Assembly (NCBI GenBank): GCA_023395555.1
Contig: JAEWYQ010000073.1
Coordinates: 124,001-188,000, forward strand
Length of the DNA stretch: 64,000 nt
Direction: 5' to 3'
Source: Bacillota bacterium
Lineage (GTDB): Bacteria; Bacillota; Clostridia; Lachnospirales; Lachnospiraceae
In this document: piece by piece, positions 8,859 to 17,437 of the stretch
Position numbering within the stretch: position 1 is the first letter of the stretch
Layout: the number at the start of each line of letters is the position of its first letter
Notes under the pieces: generated by a model
What the model was told of the DNA's origin: nothing
The model's database searches: none
The model's input: only the letters and a program-made list of their open reading frames with translations
Made by a program: the position numbers and the translations under genes

Positions 8859-9866
8859 TCAGGTTGACTGGCGCTTTACCAGATACACCGGAACACACAG
8901 CTTCTTTTCTTCAATGGGATTATCCTTCAGGAGTTGAAGCATATAATCCACCGCCGTCTTTCCGATCACATCAATCTGCTGGTGAATCGTTGTAATCGGC
9001 AGCGCATTGAATTCCGATACACTGATATCATCATACCCCACGATCTTAACCTCCCGGGGTATCTTAATTCCCTTCTTATTCAGCGCTGCGTAGCTTCCCA
9101 GTGCCAGCCAGTCCGTAGTCGCAAAGATACCGTCAAAGGGAACGCCCTCCTCCAGCAGCTTTGAAACAGCGGCAAATGCGGTCTCAAAATTCATCTTATC
9201 CAAGTTAATGACATAGTCCGGATTCACAGCAATGCCGGACTCCCTGTGGGCCTTCTCATAGCCCTCGATACGGGCCTTCTGGCTGGAAAGTCTGCGGTAA
9301 TCCGTAAGCATAATGATTTTTCTGCAGCCCTTATCCAATAACTCTCTGGTAGCCAGATAGCCTCCCTGGACATTATCTGATTCAATAATAATAAATTGAT
9401 TGTCTGTGTCGTTTATGACCGGCGGCGTACGGTCAATAAATACGGTGGGAATATCCTGGATATATTCCGTTACGCCGCTGGAACCTCCCGATATATAGAT
9501 CAGCCCGCTTACATTCTGCATTCTCATCATCTGCAGCCTTTTCTGCTCCATCTCAACGTCTTCATTGGTATTACAGATAAAGGAACTGTATCCGGACCGG
9601 AATAAATTAATTTCTATCTCATAGGCAAGCTTTACAAAGAATTCATTGGTAATCTCCGGTACAATAATGCCGATATTGGTCATCTTCTTGGTTCGAAGGC
9701 CTTTTGCCACCATATCGGGAATATAATCATACTCCTCAATGATCTTCTTGACTCTCTCTTCCGTTTCCTTGGAATAACGGCCATTCTCATTAATAATCCT
9801 GGATACAGTGGCTATGGATACGCCCGCCAGCTCGGATATTCCCTTGATTGATATCTTGTTCTTCAT
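8859..9866 (-). CDS. LacI-family transcriptional regulator
   Basis: The 335-residue protein has the LacI helix-turn-helix at its very N-terminus (IKGISELAGVSIATVSRIIN), followed by a periplasmic-binding-protein-like effector domain with IGIIVPEITNEFF, a hydrophobic core and a C-terminal TTIHQQ segment. It is expected to repress in the absence of a sugar or sugar phosphate. The start at 9866 is used instead of the ATG at 9896, because the latter falls inside a candidate operator and has no ribosome binding site. It has its own promoter (9909-9937) with an operator-like palindrome between promoter and start codon, suggesting autoregulation. It is followed by AlsE and ROK kinase genes. Confidence 0.92.
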   Translation of the reverse strand: MKNKISIKGISELAGVSIATVSRIINENGRYSKETEERVKKIIEEYDYIPDMVAKGLRTKKMTNIGIIVPEITNEFFVKLAYEIEINLFRSGYSSFICNTNEDVEMEQKRLQMMRMQNVSGLIYISGGSSGVTEYIQDIPTVFIDRTPPVINDTDNQFIIIESDNVQGGYLATRELLDKGCRKIIMLTDYRRLSSQKARIEGYEKAHRESGIAVNPDYVINLDKMNFETAFAAVSKLLEEGVPFDGIFATTDWLALGSYAALNKKGIKIPREVKIVGYDDISVSEFNALPITTIHQQIDVIGKTAVDYMLQLLKDNPIEEKKLCVPVYLVKRQST

Positions 9867-9881
9867 AAACAGCCCGCCTTT

Positions 9882-9896
9882 ACGAAATCGTTTCAT
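9882..9896. promoter_or_regulatory. Candidate LacI-type operator before the regulator gene
   Basis: The minus strand reads ATGAAACGATTTCGT, an imperfect palindrome with a central CG pair, as LacI-family operators usually have. It begins 12 bases after the predicted -10 box and ends before the chosen start codon. Its core AAACGATTTC is identical to that at 37248-37257 in front of the divergent GH13 operon. Confidence 0.55.
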
Positions 9897-9908
9897 CTAA
9901 CTAAAAGT

Positions 9909-9937
9909 ATTGTATCAATTTGCTTTTCATATGTCAA
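9909..9937 (-). promoter_or_regulatory. Sigma-A promoter of the LacI / AlsE / ROK unit
   Basis: On the minus strand TTGACA (9937-9932) is followed after exactly 17 bases by TACAAT (9914-9909). Both hexamers are close to consensus and the unit downstream starts with the LacI regulator gene. Confidence 0.7.
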
Positions 9938-9983
9938 ATAATTCTACCTTTAGCTAATATCTCCTTGTTTCTCACCTTTTTCT

Positions 9984-10664
9984 CTATCTTGCTTTTGGAT
10001 ACTCATTGCAAAGAAGACGGTAAGGCTCCTCGTCCTCTTCTATCCTGGGAAAGCGTCCGCCCTTTTCCAGGAAACGATTATCCGCATTATCGTCATTGCA
10101 TTGGCTGACCTCTCCTATCATAACGGTTCCGAAGCCTTCCTTTGCCCAGAAGGAATGGTACAAGCCCCTGGTTAAGGTTACGCTGCTGCCGGGCTGAAGC
10201 TCTAATACGGTTCCTGCCTTCAGGGTAAGCTCCACACCGTCGCTGACAATGTGGACATCCGTATCAGCCAGCTCCTCGTTCTCCGTGGAATTATAGAGCT
10301 GCATCATAAGGATTCCGCCGCCCCGGTTGATGATATCCTCCATCTTGTTCCAATGGAAATGCATGGGACAGATCTGGCCTTCCCGGCTGATGAGGATTTT
10401 TTCCGCATAAGTCTTCTCATATCTGCTGTCCGCCGGATTACCGTTACGGATGGTGATTAACGTAAGCCCCGTATGGTCAAAATCGCCGCGGCCGAAATCC
10501 GTGATATCCCATCCCAGCATATTATCTCTGATCTCATCACATTCCTTCCCCTTCTGCTGCCAGTCCTGCACTGTCCAGGAGGCGAAGGGAGGAAGTGCAA
10601 ATCCCTGCTTCTGAATAAACGCTTCACTTTCTTTTATGACTCTGTTGATCTCAGACCGTTTCAT
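9984..10664 (-). CDS. D-lyxose isomerase (D-lyxose ketol-isomerase)
   Basis: The 226-residue protein is a cupin-fold sugar isomerase of the DUF1498 type. Family members interconvert D-lyxose with D-xylulose and D-mannose with D-fructose, using a divalent metal. The metal ligands are visible as MHFHWNKMED (His102, His104, Glu109) and a later His in GLYHSFW (about residue 170). The start follows AGAGGAAA by a normal distance. It lies after RpiB and DUF4867 genes and before the LacI promoter. With a GH38 alpha-mannosidase three genes upstream, a mannose-to-fructose role is attractive, but that is inference. Confidence 0.85.
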   Translation of the reverse strand: MKRSEINRVIKESEAFIQKQGFALPPFASWTVQDWQQKGKECDEIRDNMLGWDITDFGRGDFDHTGLTLITIRNGNPADSRYEKTYAEKILISREGQICPMHFHWNKMEDIINRGGGILMMQLYNSTENEELADTDVHIVSDGVELTLKAGTVLELQPGSSVTLTRGLYHSFWAKEGFGTVMIGEVSQCNDDNADNRFLEKGGRFPRIEEDEEPYRLLCNEYPKAR

Positions 10665-10710
10665 CTTCTATTTTCCTCTCTTTCCGCAAGCTTTTGCCAG
10701 CTTTCCTGTC

Positions 10711-11376
10711 TCAGGAAATCTTCCTGGGCAGCTGAATATTTTCTCCTCTGAGTCCGATGTGAGCCCCTGTAATCTGTGCCTCCTCGTGAGCCAGCAGCCA
10801 TTTATTGACCGCGAACAGCAAGCGGCTTGCTCCGATTTCCTCCGGTTTTTCCTCCAGTTCACCGTTGGTTCCCCTCGGCAGGACGATTCCTACCTGAAAA
10901 CCTCCCGGGCCGTAGCTGCAGGGTGCATAATGCAGTGTTGTGGCATAGAGCTCCACCGCCATGCCCGCGGGAAGATGAAAGGCTTCCACAAGAGAGGTGT
11001 CATAGGTAAGATCCTCCGTTATGTCCCGGAGATCTCCCAGCAGAAGCACCGCATCCGTTGCGGCAATATTTAATTCCGAATCCTTATGATATTCCAAGGC
11101 ATTCAAGGTCCAGTTATGTCCGTTGCAATACCCCACTTCAATGGGCATTCCGCCGTAATAATGCTTCCTGATCTCCCCGGCGGCTTCCGTCGCTTCCAGC
11201 ACATCCAGTGAGGCCACATATTCCACCGCTTCCCCCATGTCCGTCTTCCCGGGAGAGTCCGCTTCCGGCGGGCAGGGGGTCTGCTCCAGGACCTCCAGAA
11301 GCCCGGTCAGGTCCACATCCTTCAGGATTCTTCCATATCTTTGAAATGAACGGTCCTTTACGCTTTTTCGTTCCAT
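10711..11376 (-). CDS. DUF4867 family protein
   Basis: The 221-residue protein matches the DUF4867 family known from Firmicutes sugar loci, for which I know no established function. The C-terminal two thirds look cupin-like, with short beta strands and features such as GYCNGHNWTLNALEYHKDSE, a conserved GDL segment, and LHYAPC near the end of the core. The N-terminal 70 residues are charged and probably flexible. AGGAGG precedes the ATG. It is sandwiched between RpiB and D-lyxose isomerase with gaps of 24 and 46 bp, consistent with one operon. A lyase or isomerase-accessory role on a sugar acid or ketose would fit the context, but nothing in the sequence proves it. Confidence 0.7.
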   Translation of the reverse strand: MERKSVKDRSFQRYGRILKDVDLTGLLEVLEQTPCPPEADSPGKTDMGEAVEYVASLDVLEATEAAGEIRKHYYGGMPIEVGYCNGHNWTLNALEYHKDSELNIAATDAVLLLGDLRDITEDLTYDTSLVEAFHLPAGMAVELYATTLHYAPCSYGPGGFQVGIVLPRGTNGELEEKPEEIGASRLLFAVNKWLLAHEEAQITGAHIGLRGENIQLPRKIS

Positions 11377-11400
11377 CCTCTCTCCTCCTGTTCTCCGATG

Positions 11401-11844
11401 CTATTCTTTATTTTCTATCTCTGCAATCATCTCTACCCGCCTTGCATGTCTTCCGCCTTCAAATTCGGCCGACAGCCACTGGTCGACAATCATCTTCGCC
11501 AGATCCAGCCCCACGACTCTGGCGCCGAAGGCCAGTATATTCGTGTTGTTATGCTCCTTGGACAATCTGGCGCTGTAGGGCTCGCTGCACACTACCGCAC
11601 GGATTCCCTTCACCTTATTGGCGGCCAGCGAGATGCCGACACCGGTGCCGCAGATCAGAATACCGCAGTCAGCTTCTCCGCCGGCTACCGCACGGGCTAC
11701 TGCCTCCCCGTAGATGGGATAATCGGTTCTTTCCCCGTTGTGGGTGCCGTAATCCGCAACCGTGTGTCCCAGGCTCTCCAGATATTCCTTCACGCTTAAT
11801 TTCATATCCAGCGCCACATGGTCATTTCCTATCGCTATCTTCAT
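11401..11844 (-). CDS. rpiB: Ribose-5-phosphate isomerase B family (RpiB / AlsB type)
   Basis: This 147-residue enzyme interconverts aldose and ketose phosphates through an enediol. The catalytic Cys (residue 65) is in the family signature ICGTGVGISLAANK, and the NDHVALDMK start and DYGTH segment are typical. RpiB acts on ribose 5-phosphate, while close relatives act on allose 6-phosphate or galactose 6-phosphate. The presence of an AlsE homologue nearby makes allose-6-phosphate isomerase a real alternative. It starts four bases after the stop of the alpha-mannosidase gene, so the two are translationally linked. Confidence 0.9.
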   Translation of the reverse strand: MKIAIGNDHVALDMKLSVKEYLESLGHTVADYGTHNGERTDYPIYGEAVARAVAGGEADCGILICGTGVGISLAANKVKGIRAVVCSEPYSARLSKEHNNTNILAFGARVVGLDLAKMIVDQWLSAEFEGGRHARRVEMIAEIENKE

Positions 11845-11848
11845 TTCC

Positions 11849-14800
11849 TTATCCTTTCTGGCTGGGGCGGATTAGCAGGGTGTGCACCTCAAACCTCTGG
11901 AATTCCAGCTCCAGGGAGGTTTTGCCGCACCCGGAATACGGTTTCTCCAGCAGGTTACAGAGGCTCACTGCCTCGTAGCCCTCTAAAGTAATTCTGACCT
12001 TCGTTCTCCGTCCTCCGGCTTCATAAAATCTGACGATATAACCTTCCCCGGATTGCGCCTTTTTGATGGTGTCTATGACGATATTGGAGCAATCCACTGT
12101 CACAGGAGAATGGATCACGGTTCCCTGTTCTGTCATTCCAGGTTCTGTCTCTTTCCCTGCGGCTCCTGCTTCTTTTGCCGCCGGCTCAATAATAACGGGA
12201 TAATTCAACAAAAATCCTTCCCGTACTACCCCGCCTTGAATGACGTCTCCGGTATGGGGATAAATCGAGTAAATAAAGCGGTGCTTTCCCCTGTCCCCCT
12301 GTTCGCAGGGACAATTCTGACTCCGAAGGAGACATAGATCCAGAGTGTTATTCCATAGCTTATAGCCGTACTTGCAGTCATTTAAAAGTGCGATGCCGCT
12401 GCCTCCGTCGGACAGATCCGCCCATTTATGGGCGCATACCTCAAATTTAGCCTCATCCCAGCTGGTATTGGTATGGGTCGGACGCTTCACATGTCCGAAC
12501 TGGATCTCACATTCGGCGGTGTCCGTAAGGACGGACACCGGAAAGTCCACCCGGAGCATCTGATATTCTTCCTTCCAGTCAACCTCGGTATCAAAATCAA
12601 TTCTGGCGGAATGCTCCTTTAAGGTCACCGTCTGATGGATGACAGAATCACCGGCCAGATAGCGGAAACGAATCCCGCTCACTCCCGCCTGCCGAAAACC
12701 TTTTGCAGAAACCGGAGCGACCGGCACCGGCGGGGCCTTCAAATAATCCTTGTTAATATCCCAATGGGTCAGCTCATCCGGATACAGGCAGAGCCTGTTT
12801 CCTTCGCTTCCCTCTTTTATCATGTCAAAGCCCGTCACCTTATGGATCAGGGAGGCCAGCGTTCCGTTCGGGGTGAATTCCGCCCGTACCAGCTCATTTT
12901 CCAGAACCAGCTCCGAACCGGCTTCCCCGGATACCTCTGCGGCATCCGCCAGATCACAGAGGGCAATTCCGTAAGCGGGGATTTCCGCCTGGATCTGCCT
13001 GCCGCCCACGGTAAGCTCTTCCCTGCGGGCAAAGCTAGTGGGATTGCAGAGCAGTACCGGCTCCCTGCAGGAACGGGTATCCAGAGTTGCCGAAAGCAGC
13101 TCCAGAATCTCCTTAATTTCCAGGTCAATCTCCGACAGAATGACCTCATACCGGCCATTCACCTCCCGGTACACTCTCGCAATAGAAGATCCGGGAAGAC
13201 AGTCATGGAACTGGTAGAGTAGAATTTCCTTCCAGATCTCCTCCAGCCTCTCCTTCGGATAGGGGCGTCCGCACCGGACCTCCGCCAGCACCGACAGCCA
13301 CTCCAGGGTGTGGAGCTTCTGCTCTGTCCGGCGGTTATTTAACTTAATCTCCGCAATGGAAGTATAGGTTCCCTGGTGTCTCTCCAGATAGAATTCACCG
13401 GACCAGTTCCGGTAATTCTCCTTGTCCCCTTCGATCCGCCGGAAGAAATCAACGACAAATTCATCCCGGTGGGGAGGACAGCCCTTCAGATTCTTCATGC
13501 GCCTCTTCCGTTCAAAATGCTCATAGCCCGGTCCGCCTCCGCCGTCCCCAAGGCCGAACAGCGTCAGAGCTTCCTTGCAGCGGTCCAGATCTTTGTTATG
13601 GTATTGGCCGTAGATGGCCATCTGGGGGACAGCCGCGCTGGTATAGCTATCCTCCGGGGGCATATGGGTTAAGACCTCGCTGCCGTCCGGTCCCTGCCAC
13701 CGGAAGGTGGTTCTGGGAAACCGGTTGGTGTCGTTCCAGGACATCTTCTGGGTCATAAAATAAGGAGTTTCCGTTTTACTGAGCAGCTGGGGCAGGGCAG
13801 CCGAATATCCAAATACATCCGGCAAAAATCCAATCTTCATGTCCAGCCCGAATTCCTTTTGAAAGAATTCTTTGCCGTACAGAAGCTGGCGGACAAGAGC
13901 CTCTCCTGAGGGAATATTGGTGTCGCATTCCACCCAGAACGCTCCCTGAACCTCCCACCTGCCTTCCCTGATCTTCTCACAGATCCGGTCATAGATCTGG
14001 GGATAGTCCCGTTTCAGCCAAACATACAGGGGCGCCTGGCTGCAGCCGAATTTGTATTCCGGATAGATATCCATCAGCTTTAATACGGTGGAGCAGGTTC
14101 TGGCGGCCTTTCGGATGGTCTCTCTCTGGGGCCATAAAAACAACAGATCCAGATGGGAGTGACCGATGGAGGAATACATCATGGCCGGCTTCTCATTGCC
14201 CCGGGATAATATCTCCTGCAGAAGCTCCCTTGCCTTCTCCATGGAAGCCGGTGTCAGTTCCGACAGGGTCTCCTGCGCTTCCAGCAGGATCGGGGCTAAT
14301 TCTTCCCCATAGGAGTCATTATTTTCACAAAGCCCCACATACAGGCTCTGGCAGACCACCCAGTCGTAGAACAGCTCACGGCATTTCAGATCCACCGTGG
14401 CAATAACCGCTTCCTTGACCTTACCGTCATTCCGGTACTGGCCCTCCAGATCATTGCAGCCTGCATCCACCCAGATGTCAATAATAGTATCATCCATCCC
14501 CCGGACACAGTCGGATACCTCTACCGCGCGCTTTCCCCACAGTCCCAGGGGAAATTCATTGCGGGAGGTGGTGCTGGTCAGTCCCTGAAGGATCCTTCCG
14601 TCCGGAGCATAGACCAGGCCTTCGCCTGAGAAATCGATGAGAAGGACGCATTTCTTTCCTTTGGCCTCTTCCGGCACTTTTCCGGTAAAGTGGAACCAGG
14701 CACAGTCAAATAACTCTCCCCAGGTCTCCCCTGCCTTCGGTATAAAATACTCGCCGCTTTTCCTGTCCTCATAGGGCACGGGCTCCTTCGTCCGGTATGC

Positions 14801-14896
14801 CTCCATGGACAGCCCGGCCACCGTCTGATAGACGCCCTGTTCTAATTTTTCACGTATTCGGGTGAAACTTTCCTCATTTATTCTAAACTGCTCCAT
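11849..14896 (-). CDS. GH38 alpha-mannosidase
   Basis: The 1015-residue protein lacks a signal peptide and should act in the cytoplasm, releasing alpha-linked mannose from imported oligosaccharides. The N-terminal beta domain precedes the catalytic barrel, where GHSHLDLLFLWP supplies the zinc ligands His248 and Asp250, and LPDVFGYSAALPQ carries the nucleophile Asp360. A later FHDCLPGSSI segment gives the further zinc-binding His. The C-terminal half is the beta-sandwich domain of GH38. AAGGG lies upstream of the start, and the ribokinase gene ends 17 bp before it. The linkage cannot be read from sequence. Family identity is secure. Confidence 0.92.
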   Translation of the reverse strand: MEQFRINEESFTRIREKLEQGVYQTVAGLSMEAYRTKEPVPYEDRKSGEYFIPKAGETWGELFDCAWFHFTGKVPEEAKGKKCVLLIDFSGEGLVYAPDGRILQGLTSTTSRNEFPLGLWGKRAVEVSDCVRGMDDTIIDIWVDAGCNDLEGQYRNDGKVKEAVIATVDLKCRELFYDWVVCQSLYVGLCENNDSYGEELAPILLEAQETLSELTPASMEKARELLQEILSRGNEKPAMMYSSIGHSHLDLLFLWPQRETIRKAARTCSTVLKLMDIYPEYKFGCSQAPLYVWLKRDYPQIYDRICEKIREGRWEVQGAFWVECDTNIPSGEALVRQLLYGKEFFQKEFGLDMKIGFLPDVFGYSAALPQLLSKTETPYFMTQKMSWNDTNRFPRTTFRWQGPDGSEVLTHMPPEDSYTSAAVPQMAIYGQYHNKDLDRCKEALTLFGLGDGGGGPGYEHFERKRRMKNLKGCPPHRDEFVVDFFRRIEGDKENYRNWSGEFYLERHQGTYTSIAEIKLNNRRTEQKLHTLEWLSVLAEVRCGRPYPKERLEEIWKEILLYQFHDCLPGSSIARVYREVNGRYEVILSEIDLEIKEILELLSATLDTRSCREPVLLCNPTSFARREELTVGGRQIQAEIPAYGIALCDLADAAEVSGEAGSELVLENELVRAEFTPNGTLASLIHKVTGFDMIKEGSEGNRLCLYPDELTHWDINKDYLKAPPVPVAPVSAKGFRQAGVSGIRFRYLAGDSVIHQTVTLKEHSARIDFDTEVDWKEEYQMLRVDFPVSVLTDTAECEIQFGHVKRPTHTNTSWDEAKFEVCAHKWADLSDGGSGIALLNDCKYGYKLWNNTLDLCLLRSQNCPCEQGDRGKHRFIYSIYPHTGDVIQGGVVREGFLLNYPVIIEPAAKEAGAAGKETEPGMTEQGTVIHSPVTVDCSNIVIDTIKKAQSGEGYIVRFYEAGGRRTKVRITLEGYEAVSLCNLLEKPYSGCGKTSLELEFQRFEVHTLLIRPSQKG

Positions 14897-14913
14897 CGGT
14901 ACCGGCCCTTCCT

Positions 14914-15810
14914 TTATTTTCTCAACTCCAACTGTGCTTCCATGACTTCCTTCCGTACCGGAATGGAAGGGGCAGCTCCCATTCTTGACACCGCCAGGGC
15001 TGCTGCCTTGGAGGCGATCCGGAGCGCTTCCTCAGGAGAACTTCCGGAGGTAAGCTCATATATGAAATACCCGGTAAAGGTATCTCCTGCCGCCGTAGTA
15101 TCCACTGTTTCCACATCATAGATTCCATGGGTGCGGCGTATGCTTCCGTCATCATATACGGCTCCCTTGCTTCCCAGTGTCAGAACGACCGTACTCTGGG
15201 GATAACGGCTTCTCAGTCCCGCAAGGATCTCATTGGGTTCCTCCCTGCCTGTCAGCTCTTTTCCTTCTATCTCATTCAATAAAAAATAATCAACTTTATC
15301 CAAGGGCAATTGCCTCAGATTTTCTGAAACAGGGGAGGGATTTAATACAATCTTCATACCGGCACGGGAAGCCCTCTCCATAATAATATCCAGGCGGCTG
15401 ATCTCATTCTGCAGCAGCAGGTAATCCCCTGCCTCACAATGTGACAGCACTCTTTCAATCTGCTCCTCCGTAATGCCATGATTTGCTCCGCCGTAGAGAA
15501 GGATACAATTCTCCCCCTTTTTATCCACCTGGATAATGGCATGACCGGAGACCTCTTCCACGGTATCGATCAGGGTGCAGTCCACCCCGGCTTCTTTCAG
15601 AAGCCCGGTGAGCGCTCCGCCGTCCGCTCCGACACAGCCGGCATGGTATACTCTCGCTCCCGCCCTTGCCAGAGCCAGTGACTGGTTCAGTCCCTTGCCC
15701 CCGCAGAATTTCGTAAGCTTTGAGGAGGAAAGAGTCTCTCCGCCTCTGACAAAATGATCCACCTCATATACAAAATCAAGGTTCAGGGAACCAAAATTTA
15801 ATATCTTCAT
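14914..15810 (-). CDS. rbsK: PfkB-family sugar kinase, ribokinase-like
   Basis: The protein (298 residues) has both PfkB signatures: an N-terminal GGKGLNQSLALARAGA segment after FCGGKG, and the C-terminal DTTAAGDTFTGYF motif, whose Asp is the catalytic base and whose Gly-rich turn is the anion hole. It most resembles ribokinase, which makes ribose 5-phosphate from ribose and ATP. The ATG at 15810 is placed five bases after GGAGG; the GTG one codon earlier would be too close. A nucleoside hydrolase gene 1.6 kb upstream in the same direction could supply ribose, and RpiB downstream could use ribose 5-phosphate. Fructose or another ketohexose is an alternative substrate. Confidence 0.85.
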   Translation of the reverse strand: MKILNFGSLNLDFVYEVDHFVRGGETLSSSKLTKFCGGKGLNQSLALARAGARVYHAGCVGADGGALTGLLKEAGVDCTLIDTVEEVSGHAIIQVDKKGENCILLYGGANHGITEEQIERVLSHCEAGDYLLLQNEISRLDIIMERASRAGMKIVLNPSPVSENLRQLPLDKVDYFLLNEIEGKELTGREEPNEILAGLRSRYPQSTVVLTLGSKGAVYDDGSIRRTHGIYDVETVDTTAAGDTFTGYFIYELTSGSSPEEALRIASKAAALAVSRMGAAPSIPVRKEVMEAQLELRK

Positions 15811-15840
15811 CACAGCCTCCGTTTAAAATGAATTCCTTCA

Positions 15841-15920
15841 GAATTCGGGTGTTGTAAACGGCTTCTCTGCCCCAGCTTGACACAGGTAAGGGAAGCCGGG
15901 TTACAACACCCTCAGAATTC
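15841..15920. repeat. Long inverted repeat between lipoprotein and ribokinase genes
   Basis: GAATTC-GGGTGTTGTAA at the left is mirrored by TTACAACACCC-tca-GAATTC at the right, and the stem continues inwards with GGCTTC / GAAGCC, enclosing about 26 bases. A three-base bulge and a short mismatch interrupt it. No T-run follows on either strand, so it is not a standard terminator. It occupies nearly the whole gap between two same-strand genes and may stabilise or separate the mRNA segments. Confidence 0.75.
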
Positions 15921-15937
15921 ACACAGCACTCCTGCTG

Positions 15938-17206
15938 TTATTCCTTTGTTATGTTCAGGGTAATATAGGCGCTCACCCAGCCGCCTTCTACAGTGGAGGG
16001 ACAGAAGAAATATAATTCCTCCCCTGCTTTTAATTCGATACCTGTCTGCTCAAAGGCTGCCGGCTCCGCTTCAGCCCCTTTGCTGGGCTCTGCGGTGAAT
16101 ACATCCTTGCCGTTCAGCCTGCAGTGCAGCAGCTCCGCATCCTGTTCCCAGGGATTCTTCACGGTGCCCTTCACGGTATAGGTTCCATCCTCCGGTGCCT
16201 TAAAGCTGAGGGTTCCGTAGCTTCCGCCCTTGCCGTCCGCATTCAGCTCCACAAAATCCGGAACATCTCCGTTGAGGCCGACGCCGGTCCAGTTTCCTGC
16301 CACCGGATGCCAGGGGGTCAGTTTATCCATTGCTTCCAATACAGTACAGGGGGTGAAGGTTGCGCCTTCATCCGTAGTAACATAATACAGCCAGGGTCCG
16401 TTCTCTCCCGTAGCACTGGCAGTGTCAAAATCCGCAACGGCATCATAGCCGGATGCTGCAGAAGCTGCGGGCAATACTACTTCCGGAACTGTCGTCGGCT
16501 CATAATAGAAATTCACATCCACATAGGCGCTCACCCAACCGTCGGCTGAGGTGGAAGGACAGAAGAAATAAACGGTATCTCCAGCCTTTAACTCAACCTC
16601 CGTTACCGGGAACGCAACTGCCGGGTCTGCACCGCCGCCGGGCTGCACCGTGAACAGGTCCGCGCCGTTCAGCCTGCAGTATAACAGGTCCGCCGTCTGA
16701 TCCCAGGGATTGATTACATAGCCTGTGATTGCATATTTTCCGTCTGCGGGAGCCTTAAAGCCAAGGGCTCCGTTCAGACCGTCCAGCATATCCGTGTTCA
16801 GCTCTACCAGATTGGGCACATCTGCGTTTAAGCCCACGCCGATCCAGTTGCCTCCCCAGGGGTGCCAGGGGGATAAGCCGCCGGTAGCTTCCATTATGGT
16901 ACAGGGGTCAAAGGTTGCTCCCTTATCGGCAGTAAAGCTGTAGACCCAGGGAACATTCTCGCCTGTGGCGTTCTCTTTGTCAAACTGTTCATAAGCATTA
17001 AATTTTGTGTCCGGGGCTAACGCCGTCTCATCTTGAGCCGGCTCCGTCGGTTCCGGGGTGGGTTCCGCTGTCGGGTCCGGTGCTTTGGTCGGGTCGGTAT
17101 TCTCTGTTTTGTTGTCTGGCTGCTCGGGCTTCTCCTTCGTAGCGCATCCGGCAAAAGCAAACGTCAGCAAAAGAACGGATAACATAAGTACAACTGCTTT
17201 TTTCAT
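15938..17206 (-). CDS. Surface lipoprotein with two tandem beta-rich repeats
   Basis: The 422-residue protein has a lipoprotein signal (hydrophobic core, then FAGC with Cys21), a Pro/Thr/Glu-rich linker to about residue 65, and two homologous repeats of about 170 residues. Shared marks of the repeats are GENVPW / GENGPW, GATF-PCT, L-PWHP-GNW-GVGLN, VP-LVELN, FKAP-DG-Y, INPWDQ / KNPWEQ, CRLNG, ELKAGD and YFFCPST. Each repeat looks like a jelly-roll carbohydrate-binding or cell-wall-binding module, but I do not recognise a named family. It is the first gene of the unit containing the alpha-mannosidase and ribokinase, behind a promoter with two operator candidates, so an accessory glycan-capture role is plausible. 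Confidence 0.7.
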   Translation of the reverse strand: MKKAVVLMLSVLLLTFAFAGCATKEKPEQPDNKTENTDPTKAPDPTAEPTPEPTEPAQDETALAPDTKFNAYEQFDKENATGENVPWVYSFTADKGATFDPCTIMEATGGLSPWHPWGGNWIGVGLNADVPNLVELNTDMLDGLNGALGFKAPADGKYAITGYVINPWDQTADLLYCRLNGADLFTVQPGGGADPAVAFPVTEVELKAGDTVYFFCPSTSADGWVSAYVDVNFYYEPTTVPEVVLPAASAASGYDAVADFDTASATGENGPWLYYVTTDEGATFTPCTVLEAMDKLTPWHPVAGNWTGVGLNGDVPDFVELNADGKGGSYGTLSFKAPEDGTYTVKGTVKNPWEQDAELLHCRLNGKDVFTAEPSKGAEAEPAAFEQTGIELKAGEELYFFCPSTVEGGWVSAYITLNITKE

Positions 17207-17257
17207 TTTTCTACCTCCTCTGGGATTATGTTTTCTACAAACACCTGGTTAAATATG

Positions 17258-17273
17258 GGGTAATCGTTTTCTC
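17258..17273. promoter_or_regulatory. Candidate LacI-type operator, proximal
   Basis: GGGTAATCGTTTTCTC on the plus strand is an imperfect palindrome with a central CG. It resembles GGGTAAACGTTTTCAT at 37066-37081. It lies in the presumed 5' leader of the two-repeat lipoprotein gene. Confidence 0.5.
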
Positions 17274-17280
17274 AAAAGGT

Positions 17281-17296
17281 GAGTAAACCTTTACTC
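17281..17296. promoter_or_regulatory. Candidate LacI-type operator, distal
   Basis: GAGTAAACCTTTACTC has perfect 7-bp arms (GAGTAAA / TTTACTC) around a central CC. It starts six bases past the predicted -10 box, so an occupied site would block the transcription start. Its left half is identical to that of the site at 37244-37259. Confidence 0.6.
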
Positions 17297-17302
17297 AAAT
17301 CC

Positions 17303-17331
17303 ATCATACCCTATTTTCTTCAGAAAAGCAA
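17303..17331 (-). promoter_or_regulatory. Sigma-A promoter before the two-repeat lipoprotein
   Basis: On the minus strand TTGCTT (17331-17326) and TATGAT (17308-17303) are separated by 17 bases. The unit it would drive comprises the lipoprotein, ribokinase, alpha-mannosidase, RpiB, DUF4867 and D-lyxose isomerase genes. The upstream terminator at 17359-17400 isolates it from the previous gene. Confidence 0.6.
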
Positions 17332-17358
17332 TCGATCTTTCAACTTTTTAATATTTTA

Positions 17359-17400
17359 TTACAGCCTGGCCGGCGGCGGGATCCGCCGGCCAGGCTGTAA
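17359..17400 (-). terminator. Strong intrinsic terminator after the nucleoside hydrolase
   Basis: A perfect 18-bp stem (TTACAGCCTGGCCGGCGG and its complement) with a six-base loop is followed on the minus strand by TAAAATATT. It ends the long unit that begins with the large solute-binding protein gene. Confidence 0.85.
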
Positions 17401-17437
17401 TAAGGAATCTTCTGTCCCCCTTCCCGAGTTTCTCCTG

